This document shows, in pieces, positions 34,159 through 42,977 of a stretch of 64,000 nucleotides of DNA. Made by a program: the position numbers and the translations under genes. The DNA is from Salinilacustrithrix flava (GTDB lineage: Bacteria > Actinomycetota > Acidimicrobiia > Acidimicrobiales > Salinilacustritrichaceae), in contig NZ_CP133888.1 in NCBI RefSeq assembly GCF_041228405.1, forward strand, positions 3,658,001-3,722,000, written 5' to 3'. The notes below the pieces were generated by a model. It made no database searches. It was not told the DNA's origin and was given only the letters and a program-made list of their open reading frames with translations. Numbering within the stretch: the first letter of the stretch is position 1; each line of letters begins with the position of its first letter.

Positions 34159-35073
34159 TCATACCGGAGAACCGCCGGGCCGCTTGTTATTCCGGGTCAC
34201 GCGTGGCAGCACATCCTTGACGGACACCTCGCGGCGACGAACCGATTGAGCGAGCAGCATTGCAAGCGCCACGAGCGGATGCCTATAGAGCCCCCTATAG
34301 GAACGGAGATAGCCGAACCGCACGAGAAGACGCTCGGCTAGGTGTTGTTGGATGTCCTCTTGCGAGAGGTACTCGACAGCCTCCCGAAAGGCGTCGCCAC
34401 CGTGATCGAGGTGATCGGGAGACACGCCGACGCCCTCGCTCGACAGCACGAGGGCAATCGCAGCAAGGCACGCCGAGCGCTCGACGGCAGGGTCGTGCCG
34501 GGCTGCCCTCACAAGGCGATATACGGTCAACCAGTGCGGAGATCGAGGACCTTCAGTGCGCAATTTGAGACCGCGTTGGAGTCCGTACCGCACCGCTTGC
34601 TCCAAGTCAGGGTTCGGAGCATGCAGGATGACAGGGTTCGGCAGTCGTCGGACCGTCACGCCGCCCACCTCCCGCAACCACCGGTCAGTGTGGAGCGGTT
34701 CGACATGGTCCGCAGTCACAGCAGACGGTCGGAAGAAATGCGCACCATGGAGGTCATGCCGAGTGAACCAGTCGAATACTGGCACTGACAGCCTGTCAGG
34801 AGATCCGTTGACATCTGCCAATTGAAACAATCTGAGCATGGAATCAGGGGCTGCAAGGACCATATCACCGTCGAGTTTCAGGACGCGATCAGCACAAGCG
34901 CTGTGGGCTTTCTCCAGCATGACCTGGTGGGCCTCGGCCTTACCAAGGCTTCGGATCACGAAGCTTTCGACGTCAACGCCCGCCTGCAGGCGCAGGGACT
35001 CTTGACCAGCCTCGAACTGCGGTTCACCCACAGTGGCCGTCAAGACAAGCACAGTCTTGATTTCATTCGTCAC
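34159..35073 (-). CDS. GT2-like (GT-A fold) glycosyltransferase-family protein
   Basis: A 304-residue protein with an N-terminal strand VLVLTATVGEP and an acidic metal-type motif VLKLDGDMVLAAPDSML near residue 85, where GT2 enzymes keep DxD. Later features (GAHFFRPSAV, NPVILHAPNP) also resemble glycosyltransferases. GTG 35073 is chosen because AAGGACAGG lies six bases upstream; GTG 35118 is an alternative. Donor and acceptor unknown. The assignment is weaker than for its neighbours. Confidence 0.6.
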   Translation of the reverse strand: MTNEIKTVLVLTATVGEPQFEAGQESLRLQAGVDVESFVIRSLGKAEAHQVMLEKAHSACADRVLKLDGDMVLAAPDSMLRLFQLADVNGSPDRLSVPVFDWFTRHDLHGAHFFRPSAVTADHVEPLHTDRWLREVGGVTVRRLPNPVILHAPNPDLEQAVRYGLQRGLKLRTEGPRSPHWLTVYRLVRAARHDPAVERSACLAAIALVLSSEGVGVSPDHLDHGGDAFREAVEYLSQEDIQQHLAERLLVRFGYLRSYRGLYRHPLVALAMLLAQSVRRREVSVKDVLPRVTRNNKRPGGSPV

Positions 35074-35164
35074 TTCAGACCTGTCCTTATCGGAGTTGAG
35101 GGACACTGACACCGCCACACCCTCACAGGGACTTAAGGCGCCTATTGGTCGAAATGCAAAGCAT

Positions 35165-36430
35165 CTAGGAAACGCTCCGTTGAATGATGTCAGAATAGAG
35201 TCTCACCAAGTCATCGGCTAGGATGTCGGCATCGAATTGCTCTCGCACGACTCTCCGCGCCGCTGATCCCAACTCCACGATTTGCGATCGATCATAGAAC
35301 AGTGCTGTGAGATGCTCGACGAGATGTTCAACATTGCGTTCTTCCGCCAGCAGGCCGCTCACGCCCGACGTGACAAGTTCAGGAATACCACTATGGACGG
35401 TGGAGACTGCGCACCGCCCGGCAGCCATAGCTTCCATCAGCACGACCGGTATGCCCTCCATGTTGCCGTCAACGGCGGTCACGCTCGGAGCAAGCAATAC
35501 ATCCGACCAGGCGAGTTGCTGACGAAAGGCGTCCCGGTCCAGCATCCCCAGGAAGCGAACTGTCTCCGCGAGCCCGAGACGACGAGAAAGCGACTCTAGG
35601 TCCTTCCGCAGCGGCCCATCCCCAACGATGACATACGTGACCTCGACACCCTCAGCGAGACAGCGCGCGACGGCGCGCAGTGCAAACTCAAGCCCCTTCT
35701 TCTCAACGAGGCGCGCGGCCGAGAGAACCTTCAGTGGTTTCCCAGATCGGGACGGAGGAGCGGGAATTCCCGCCCACTGCGCCGTATCAACTCCCATGTG
35801 ATGAACGATCGTTCGTTCAGGCGGCGCACCTAGGCCGAGCAGACGCTGTCGGAAGTATTCGCTCACGGTGAGGAAGACATTGCCGCGCTCGAACAGCGAG
35901 TCGTACAGGCGCGGCCCCTCCTCTTCGAGCATCCTCGATACATCCGAGCCGTGAAAGGTGGTGACGAGAGGGACCCTCCCCCCTACCACCTCCAGTGCGT
36001 CCGCCATGCGACGACCGTTCCAGCCGTAGTGGCAATGGACGAGATCGTGACCTGCGATTGCCCGGGCCGGTGGAAGCTCCCGCAAGAGAGCGGCGGCGCG
36101 TGCGGGCGACGAGCGGTACCGATCAACTAGCCGACCAACCGACTCGCGTCGCGCTACGACTTTCGCGCTCTCGACGGCGCAACGTACGAACGCGCCGGCT
36201 CGGCTCCGTGGCTCCCGCCGGACGATGACTTCATTCTCGAGCCCGTATCGGAAGTACGACTCATGGACCACCGTCCCCGTCGCTGGCGGCGAGCCCACGA
36301 CGCTGACGTCGCATCCTCGATCGATCAGTGATGTGACGTGGTCAAGTATGAACGTCTCAGAAGGCTGAGGGAAGGAATCGGTGACGACGGCGATCTTTGG
36401 ATGACCACGCCGTCGCAACTGATCCGTCAC
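35165..36430 (-). CDS. GT4 glycosyltransferase
   Basis: A 421-residue GT-B enzyme: IAVVTDSFPQPSETFILDHV at the N-terminus, LVHCHYGWNGRRMADAL, TTFHGSDVSRM, then KVLSAARLVEKKGLEFAL, YVIVGDGPLRKDLESLS and EGIPVVLMEAMAAG with the catalytic-region glutamates. The FPQPSETFI opening is typical of WcaL/colanic-acid-type transferases. GTG 36430 is used; an upstream GTG is possible. It is divergent from the ABC exporter gene with 50 bases between. Confidence 0.85.
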   Translation of the reverse strand: MTDQLRRRGHPKIAVVTDSFPQPSETFILDHVTSLIDRGCDVSVVGSPPATGTVVHESYFRYGLENEVIVRREPRSRAGAFVRCAVESAKVVARRESVGRLVDRYRSSPARAAALLRELPPARAIAGHDLVHCHYGWNGRRMADALEVVGGRVPLVTTFHGSDVSRMLEEEGPRLYDSLFERGNVFLTVSEYFRQRLLGLGAPPERTIVHHMGVDTAQWAGIPAPPSRSGKPLKVLSAARLVEKKGLEFALRAVARCLAEGVEVTYVIVGDGPLRKDLESLSRRLGLAETVRFLGMLDRDAFRQQLAWSDVLLAPSVTAVDGNMEGIPVVLMEAMAAGRCAVSTVHSGIPELVTSGVSGLLAEERNVEHLVEHLTALFYDRSQIVELGSAARRVVREQFDADILADDLVRLYSDIIQRSVS

Positions 36431-36480
36431 GACCCCCACAGTACGCACGGAGGTCGCCCCCGACACTTAGTCTCGGGCAC

Positions 36481-38316
36481 GTGCCAGCCCCCACTCCTCG
36501 GACGTCGCCGGACGATTGGAAGCATTCCTCCCCTCAGGGCACACTCCGCAGCACAGTCGCAGAACTTCGCTCTGTCGTCCCCCGACGAGGCAAGGTCGGA
36601 GCCGCGATCGTCGCAGTGCAGTCCGTCCTCGCTGGCGGGCTCGAGGCAGTTCTGCTCGTCCTGGTACTAAACACAGCCCTCACGATCGTGGACGACGACC
36701 GTACGGTCGAGATCAACCTTCCGATCGTCGGCTCGTTGCATCCAAGCGCCGGCGTATCGCTGCTTGTCGCAACCGGGGCAGGCGTAGTCGTTCTGTTGAT
36801 CCACCTGCATTCCGCCTGGCTGACGGCCGACGTCGCCGCGGTGAGTCTGCGAGGCGCTCGCGATCGTGCGATCAAGACGTATTCAGCCTCCGCATGGGCA
36901 CAACAGTCAGCGGACCGCGAGGGCGCCTTGCAAGAGACGGTAACGACGATCTCCTACCAGATCGGCCAGCTCGTGGTGTCGTTGAGCACCCTCGTTTCGT
37001 CGCTCATACCGTTGGCGATGCTGCTCGGTGTCGCCGCAATCCTGCAGCCACTCGTTACATCGATCGTGCTCCTCTTCGGAGGGATGCTCTTTCTTGCGCT
37101 CCATCCCATCGCGTCAGCAACACGGCGCCGAGCGAATGACTACGTGCAAGTCAACAGCAGGTTCGCAGAAGCGATCACAGAGTGGACGGGACTCGCGCTC
37201 GAACTACGCGTGTTCGGGGTGGCGAGGAAGCGTATGGAGACGCTGTCCACTCACAATCGGGCCGCAACGGATGCGCTACGGCGGAGCAGGTTCCTCGCTC
37301 GAGCCGGGTCGTGGTTACTGCGAGATCTTGCGGTGCTGTTCTTGGTAGTCGCCGCCGGCGTCCTGTACTTGTCTGACGGAACCGAGCTCGCCGCTGCAGG
37401 AACTGTTGTCCTGCTCATCGTTCGGTCACTCGCGTACGCTCAGAATGCGAACACCGCGCTGCAAGGAATGAACGAACAAGCGCCGGGACTCGAAGAGTTC
37501 TGCCGGCGGATGCGTTCCCTGGAGGCCGCGACCCCTGAAGCGGGTCTGGCAGCGGTCGGGCACCTGGGCGACCTGGACCTGCGAGGAGTCAGTTACGAGT
37601 ACAGCCCCGGCGTGCCAACCCTGCGCGGCGTTACGATGCACATTGAGCAAGGGGAATGCATCGGCCTTGTTGGGCCATCGGGCGGCGGCAAGTCGACTCT
37701 CGCCCAGGTGTTGCTCCGACTGCGGACACCTTCATCCGGCGACGTCACCGCTGGAGGTCTCAGGTACGAAGAGATCGACGATCCGAGTTGGAGCAAGCTC
37801 GTGTCCTTTGTTCCCCAGGAGCCGCGGCTTTTCGAAGGCACAGTCGCCGAAAACATTGCGTTCTTTCGAGACGCAACGATCGGCCAAATCGAAGAAGTGG
37901 CGCACGAGGCAGGACTGCTGGACGAAATCAGGAGTCTCCCGCAGGCCATGCAGACCGTTCTCGGCCCGCGAGGCTCGGGCCTATCTGGTGGTCAGCGGCA
38001 ACGCCTCGCATTTGCTCGAGCGCTCCTCGGACGGCCGGAACTGCTGATACTCGACGAGCCCACCAGCGCCCTCGATCTTCGATCAGAGGCGCTTCTCCAA
38101 GAGACGATAGTCCGTCTGAAGGGGCATGTGACTTGCTTCATCGTGGCGCACAGGCTGACCACGCTTGGGTGTTGTGATCGAGTCTTCGCGATGGAAGGCG
38201 GCACAACGAGGCTGTTAGAGTCGTTGGACGAGGCACAAGTGCTCCTGAGCCAAGCGCATGAGGCCACCACAGTCGGTGAGGCCGACCAGCACTCGCCGGC
38301 AGCGCGTCCACTCTGA
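36481..38316 (+). CDS. ABC exporter, fused membrane and ATPase domains
   Basis: A 611-residue half-transporter. About six hydrophobic segments occupy residues 45-330, then an ATPase: Walker A GPSGGGKSTLAQVLL, Q-loop SFVPQEPRLFEGTVAENI, signature LSGGQRQRLAFARALL, Walker B LLILDEPTSALD and H-loop FIVAHRLTTL. No N-terminal peptidase domain is visible, which argues against a bacteriocin-type exporter. In this context it may export a glycan, lipid-linked saccharide or peptide. GTG 36481 is chosen because translation of the preceding bases looks non-coding. Homodimer likely. Confidence 0.82.
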   Translation: MPAPTPRTSPDDWKHSSPQGTLRSTVAELRSVVPRRGKVGAAIVAVQSVLAGGLEAVLLVLVLNTALTIVDDDRTVEINLPIVGSLHPSAGVSLLVATGAGVVVLLIHLHSAWLTADVAAVSLRGARDRAIKTYSASAWAQQSADREGALQETVTTISYQIGQLVVSLSTLVSSLIPLAMLLGVAAILQPLVTSIVLLFGGMLFLALHPIASATRRRANDYVQVNSRFAEAITEWTGLALELRVFGVARKRMETLSTHNRAATDALRRSRFLARAGSWLLRDLAVLFLVVAAGVLYLSDGTELAAAGTVVLLIVRSLAYAQNANTALQGMNEQAPGLEEFCRRMRSLEAATPEAGLAAVGHLGDLDLRGVSYEYSPGVPTLRGVTMHIEQGECIGLVGPSGGGKSTLAQVLLRLRTPSSGDVTAGGLRYEEIDDPSWSKLVSFVPQEPRLFEGTVAENIAFFRDATIGQIEEVAHEAGLLDEIRSLPQAMQTVLGPRGSGLSGGQRQRLAFARALLGRPELLILDEPTSALDLRSEALLQETIVRLKGHVTCFIVAHRLTTLGCCDRVFAMEGGTTRLLESLDEAQVLLSQAHEATTVGEADQHSPAARPL

Positions 38317-38609
38317 AGCGTAGAGCCATTGCGACTCGATATCCCTGTCGGGGTCATCTGCGGCAGATCGCCCTAGGCTGGCTGGCTTCGCGGGTGGACG
38401 GATATCCTCATTGGACCGAGCACCCGCCGATGACCGCATTGTCGGGCCCAGGATCCCGACTTGGTCGTGATTGTTGTCTGCGCAACACTCTCACGCCGCC
38501 GGCTGTTGACTTCCTGGGGTCACCATTTTGCGATCGGGCAATCCGAAGGCTCTCGCCGGTATCGCTCTGCAAGCAGGCATGGGGGTCGGCGGCGCGTAGC
38601 CTGCGGGTC

Positions 38610-39704
38610 ATGGCCTCGACCCACTCGCTCGGTCGGCTCACATTCGCCATCGACGGCGACCACCCGGGAGCGGGCCAACTGCGCGCTGAGTTCCCCCGCC
38701 AAGCGACGACGACGCCCGACATCGGCTTTCGTTTCGTCGACAGGCTGCCGGGTCTGGACAACCCTCGAACGACTGACTTCGGCGAGGCGTCGCAGGTCGC
38801 CTACCGGGTCGGGGCCGGGCGCATCACATATCAGGTCACTCGCCGAACGAACCGATGGGATGTGGCCATCGTCGCGACCCCTGGCCGATCGATCCCTCCG
38901 CTTGTGCAACGCCTACGGAACTTCAACTACCTATCCCGTGACGAACTCATCGCAAAGAGCGTCATCTACGGTCCAATGGATCATCTCGCCCACATCGCGG
39001 GACTCGATCGAGGTCAATCCCTCGCCCACGCCAGTTCCGTCGCTCGAGACGGCAGGGGCGTGGCACTGTTCGCTGAGGGCGGCGTAGGCAAGACCAGCAC
39101 GGCACTCAAGCTTGTCCTCGAACACGGATGGTCACTGTTAGGTGATGACCTCGCAGTGCTTGCGGACGATGGAACGATTCATGCCCACCCGAAGCGCATG
39201 CAGATCTACGCCTATAACCTCGCTGGCGACCCTGTCCTCCGTCACCGCCTGCTCAGCAGTCGATCTCCTATTGACCGCCTGCACTTCGAGTATCACGCGC
39301 GTCGGTACGGTCCGAAGAGCAGCCGTCGACGGGTCTCCGCCGAGCAACTCCTCGGGCCAGGACGCACGGCGAACCAAGCCACGCTCGCCCTAGCAGTCCT
39401 TCTTCGTCGGATCGACAGCGGCGACTTGCGAGCACACGAGTTGGACCGTGAGCATGTGGTCGAAGAGATCACCAGGGTGATCCTCCACGAGATCGACCCT
39501 TACCGCCCTGTCCTCGCCGGCTTGGAAGCCTTGGGGATCACCACCATACTTCCGTCGGAGAGTGCTTTGGCGACACGGACCTCAGCTGTCATCCGGTCGG
39601 CGCTGGCTCAAGCAAGAGTGCTTGAGGTGTCCGTGCCACCAAGCACTGTGCCCGCCCAAGTCGTCGGCATCCTTCAATCGCACCTCGACAGCGCCCTCTC
39701 CTGA
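38610..39704 (+). CDS. HPr-kinase-like P-loop protein
   Basis: A 364-residue protein. Its C-terminal half contains a Walker A loop FAEGGVGKTSTALKLVL (about residue 155) followed by GWSLLGDDLAVL, the LxGDDxxxL segment seen in HPr kinase/phosphorylase-like proteins, and HAHPKRMQIYAYN. The N-terminal half is unlike HprK. No HPr or PTS gene is nearby, so the target is probably not HPr. HprK-like proteins with no HPr occur in polysaccharide and peptide-modification clusters. ATG 38610 is chosen; the frame stays open to 38394. The 293 bases upstream hold nothing else recognisable. Confidence 0.65.
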   Translation: MASTHSLGRLTFAIDGDHPGAGQLRAEFPRQATTTPDIGFRFVDRLPGLDNPRTTDFGEASQVAYRVGAGRITYQVTRRTNRWDVAIVATPGRSIPPLVQRLRNFNYLSRDELIAKSVIYGPMDHLAHIAGLDRGQSLAHASSVARDGRGVALFAEGGVGKTSTALKLVLEHGWSLLGDDLAVLADDGTIHAHPKRMQIYAYNLAGDPVLRHRLLSSRSPIDRLHFEYHARRYGPKSSRRRVSAEQLLGPGRTANQATLALAVLLRRIDSGDLRAHELDREHVVEEITRVILHEIDPYRPVLAGLEALGITTILPSESALATRTSAVIRSALAQARVLEVSVPPSTVPAQVVGILQSHLDSALS

Positions 39705-39710
39705 ACCACG

Positions 39711-40304
39711 TCATGCGCCTTTCGTGCCCATCCCAAAGATTCGTGGTGGCAGCATGATGCGCCAGATGCGCACGTCCTCTAAGCCGGACATAATCACCTC
39801 GCGGTAGGCATCCTCCGAGAACCGATAGAAGTCATGGGTGTCGTGCACGCGCATGGTCACGGTGCCGCGAACCGCTACGTCGGGAAGTCCGAGACGTCTT
39901 GCCAGCCTGTGCATGCGTGACTCCCCGCGTAACTCAGCGAACCCGGGCGTGGAGATCAGTGCTGTCCCCCTGGCCGCCAGGACACGCTTCATCTCGGCGC
40001 ACGCCCGCCAGAAATCCGGGATGTGCTCAAGGGTCGAGGCACAGACCACAAGGTCGAAGTAGCCGTCAGGCCACGGCAACTCCCGCGCATCGCCGCGCAC
40101 GACCTCCAACCCATCGCAGGAGCCTTCCAAACCCAGGTTGATCCCCAGCCGCTCCGGAATGTCCGGTAGGTTCGCCAACACCCCATAGCGATCAGGGAGG
40201 GCTCCGACTTCCAAGGCTGTCCGCGGTCTCTCAGGCAGGTTTGCAATTGCTCTGACGTTCTCGTTCAATGTGCGGTCGATCACCGTTTGGACAGTACCCG
40301 CCAC
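39711..40304 (-). CDS. Class I SAM-dependent methyltransferase
   Basis: A 197-residue protein with ALEVGALPDRYGVLANL as an unusual motif I (EVGALP rather than DxGxGxG), LELV-type strand LEVVRGDARELPWPDGYF, DLVVCASTLEHIPDFWRAC and KRVLAARGTALISTPG. The motif-I divergence could reduce SAM binding. GTG 40304 is tentative; TTG 40343 would extend it by 13 residues. It converges on the HPr-kinase-like gene with six bases between. Confidence 0.75.
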   Translation of the reverse strand: MAGTVQTVIDRTLNENVRAIANLPERPRTALEVGALPDRYGVLANLPDIPERLGINLGLEGSCDGLEVVRGDARELPWPDGYFDLVVCASTLEHIPDFWRACAEMKRVLAARGTALISTPGFAELRGESRMHRLARRLGLPDVAVRGTVTMRVHDTHDFYRFSEDAYREVIMSGLEDVRIWRIMLPPRIFGMGTKGA

Positions 40305-40786
40305 TCCCTGCGTCAACGGGGAGGCATCCGAGCAACGTGACAAGTGCGCCCTTCGACGGGCTGGCGCCGTGTGGCCCTCCCCAACCCATCACCAATCGGC
40401 ACCGAGCGTCTCGTGGTCCCAGAGCCAACAACAGCGCACCAGCTGGGCTTCCGAAATACCTCGGAGGATGGACAGTCTTCGCTCTGGTCTGAGTCCGACT
40501 TACCGGGGCTAATGATCCGGCGCCGGTCCCCGATGTGACGGGACGCACAGTCCGCGGCAGACGGACGTTCTAGACGCGTCACAGGAGGGTTCGGCGTTGA
40601 GCCTTCGGGCCCGTGTCGGAAGACTCAGCTTCGAATGCATCGGCATTGGTGCGTGCTGGCTGCGGTCCATCGATCCTTGAGCCGCAAGAACGCATCTCAA
40701 CGACACTCATAGACGCCGAAGCAACGAACCGACGATCCGTCCGCCCACTCCTTGCGCAGAACCTCCAGGATGCCCACGAGCAGCCA
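40305..40786. other. Intergenic stretch with no recognised gene
   Basis: About 480 bases in the glycan island. Several short open frames exist on both strands, but none has a recognisable motif, a ribosome site or protein-like composition. It may hold the promoter of the methyltransferase at its left edge and decayed sequence. Confidence 0.5.
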
Positions 40787-41971
40787 TCAGCCGATTCTGT
40801 CGCGGAGGACCGACGCCATGCGGACCCAGTTGGACGTCGTTGTGTAGTTCTCCCTCACGTGTTCAAGCGCTGACTGCGCCCGTTCTCGGGCGTCAGATGG
40901 ATCCGCCAACGCCTCAGCTATCGCATTCCTCAAGCCTGGGACATCACCCTCAGCCACGACCGACCCTCGTCCATCCGCCAAGAGATCGGGGATCCCGGAC
41001 ACCTTCGTGGCAATGACGGGCACGCCGCGGGCCATGGCCTCGATGAGAACATTCGGGACGCCGTCCCGGTCGCCAGATTCGGTTACGCGACTCGCCAAAC
41101 AAAACACTGCTGCGTGATCGAGCAGTTCAGTAATCGTCCATTGATCGACGTGACCTCTGAACCGCACGCGGTCCGTCGCACCGAGCTGGAGCACGAGCCT
41201 TTCTAGCTTCTGCCGTTCCGCACCCTCTCCGACGATATCAAGCGAAACCTGATCAAGTTCTGCCACCGCCCGAATCAAGAGGTCATGCCCCTTCTTGGGC
41301 CGAAGAGCCCCGACGGAGACCACCTTCGTAGGGTCGGGCGAAAGATCGTCCGTAATGCGCACACAGTACTCGTCTGGGACTCCCATTCGCATCACCGTCG
41401 GGTCTACTCCGAAGCTAGAACGCACGTCCTCAGCGATTGTCTCTGACTCCACGAATACTGCCGAAGCGCGGCGGAGACGGTCCCCCAAGTATCTGTCACG
41501 GCACCTCCGTTCATAGATGTCGTGCGCATGCGGAAACACCGCGTATGGCAGACCGTTCTGCTGAGCGATGTTATCGGCGGCGGTGGCGGATAGCCACGCG
41601 AAGTGAGCGAGGACGATATGCGCGGGTTCGATACTTCCTCGCACTGCAATCGCAGCACCCCATGCGCGTAGGTGCGGCAACCACGTACCGGGCCGGCCAA
41701 GCCGGAGGATCCGCCAGAGGCCGCCTAGGACGGCGGAGGGCCGACTGACCACCGCCGGGGCGATTCGCCGTGCGAACGCACCCAACGTCGGCACGAGGAC
41801 CGAAATCGATGATTCGTCGACGATCCCGTCTGGCCGGCCGGGCGACCGAAGACTGACGACTTGAACATCACAACCAGAGTCGAGTGCTGCTGCGACTTCT
41901 CTACGTATGAAGGTCTCTGTCTCTTGATTCCACTTGGAGACAACGTAAACAAGTCGCAGGCTACTGATCAT
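40787..41971 (-). CDS. GT4 glycosyltransferase
   Basis: A 394-residue GT-B enzyme: LVYVVSKWNQETETFIRREV at the N-terminus, VFPHAHDIYERRC, KVVSVGALRPKKGHDLLIRA, LDIVGEGAERQKLERLV and GVPNVLIEAMARGVPVIATK in the donor site. The ETETFI opening parallels the PSETFI of the enzyme at 35165, suggesting related acceptors. ATG 41971 is chosen; the gene overlaps the GT2 gene upstream by 11 bases and is the last of a three-gene run with the sugar transferase. Confidence 0.87.
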   Translation of the reverse strand: MISSLRLVYVVSKWNQETETFIRREVAAALDSGCDVQVVSLRSPGRPDGIVDESSISVLVPTLGAFARRIAPAVVSRPSAVLGGLWRILRLGRPGTWLPHLRAWGAAIAVRGSIEPAHIVLAHFAWLSATAADNIAQQNGLPYAVFPHAHDIYERRCRDRYLGDRLRRASAVFVESETIAEDVRSSFGVDPTVMRMGVPDEYCVRITDDLSPDPTKVVSVGALRPKKGHDLLIRAVAELDQVSLDIVGEGAERQKLERLVLQLGATDRVRFRGHVDQWTITELLDHAAVFCLASRVTESGDRDGVPNVLIEAMARGVPVIATKVSGIPDLLADGRGSVVAEGDVPGLRNAIAEALADPSDARERAQSALEHVRENYTTTSNWVRMASVLRDRIG

Positions 41972-42977
41972 GCTTGCCCCGCGATCTGCTGGCAAAGGTT
42001 TCGGCACCGACCCCGGCTAGCCACCCGCCGACAACCAGTACAAGCGTCACGCTACTCACAAGGCGCACTCTTCGGTTAGCTGAAGATGTTGAACCGAGAG
42101 CGTCCACTATCCATACGGGGCCAATTGTGCCTGCAGCAACTGCGAGACAACGCCGATAGCGAGGCTTTGACCTAGCTGCCGAGACACCCACGAACCCCAG
42201 CGCCATAGGAACCGCCAAGAGTGCGAGCAGTTGTCGCGACTGAGGGCGGTCGCCAGTGCGCCGCCAATAGCGCACCTTCCAACGCCCAAAGCGGAAGTAC
42301 TGCGCCCAGAGCGCTCGAAGGGTTTGACGAGGGATATACCCCACAGCTAAGCGGTCGTCGAACCACACAACTCCGTGAGAACCCAAGCGTCGGTTGAGTT
42401 CGTAGTCCTGATTGGTGAGCATGGCTTCGTCCCAGCCGTTTGCTTCACGGAGGTCGGCGGTTCGGAACGCTCCGAGGTAGACGGTATCGGTTGGTCCTGA
42501 ACGCCTTCCTGACCGATACCGCGAGCCGCCCATGGCGTACCTGTTGTTGAGCGCCCTTGCGATGCCGGCGGAGCGATCCGACTCATCGAGCGGGAGTGCG
42601 ATCTGTGCGCCGCCGGTCACAATGATGTCCTCTCGCTCCCTGAGTAGTTCGGCGCAGAGACGCACATAGTTGGGAGGCACAATGCTGCGAGCATCAACGC
42701 GACATACCAGTCCACCGGACGCAACCGCGAGACCGGCGTTAAGGTTGCTGGGGGTGGTACCGAGGGGATTCGCAAGCACTTGCGAACGGATGTCTCCGGC
42801 GGAGAGCGTCTCCTTTGCGAGCACAGCGGTCCGATCCGTCGAATGGCCGTCGACAAGCACGATCTCCATACGGTCGTGCGGGTAGTCCTGAGCAAGCACA
42901 GCCTGCAGACAGCGCGAAATGCTGCGTTCCTCGTTTCGCGCCGGAACCAGCACCGTCACGAGTGGCACCTCGTTCAT
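41961..42977 (-). CDS. GT2 glycosyltransferase with C-terminal membrane segments (ExoA-like)
   Basis: A 338-residue enzyme. The GT-A core shows VTVLVPARNEERSISRCLQ, IVLVDGHSTDRTAVLA, the acidic metal site CRVDARSIVPPNYVRL and the GAFRTADLREANGWDE and NQDYELNRRL segments typical of ExoA-type transferases. About three hydrophobic segments close the protein. ATG 42977 overlaps the stop of the sugar-transferase gene (ATGA). It should add a sugar to the lipid-linked precursor made by that enzyme. Confidence 0.85.
   Translation of the reverse strand: MNEVPLVTVLVPARNEERSISRCLQAVLAQDYPHDRMEIVLVDGHSTDRTAVLAKETLSAGDIRSQVLANPLGTTPSNLNAGLAVASGGLVCRVDARSIVPPNYVRLCAELLREREDIIVTGGAQIALPLDESDRSAGIARALNNRYAMGGSRYRSGRRSGPTDTVYLGAFRTADLREANGWDEAMLTNQDYELNRRLGSHGVVWFDDRLAVGYIPRQTLRALWAQYFRFGRWKVRYWRRTGDRPQSRQLLALLAVPMALGFVGVSAARSKPRYRRCLAVAAGTIGPVWIVDALGSTSSANRRVRLVSSVTLVLVVGGWLAGVGAETFASRSRGKHDQ

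Noticed and set aside
35802..35815. GAACGATCGTTC, a perfect LexA-type pattern
   Set aside because: It lies deep inside the coding sequence of a GT4 gene with no promoter context; a chance match is likely.
36481..39704. Lasso-peptide or bacteriocin cluster based on the exporter plus HPr-kinase-like gene
   Set aside because: No precursor peptide, asparagine-synthetase-like, transglutaminase-like or peptidase-domain gene was found nearby.
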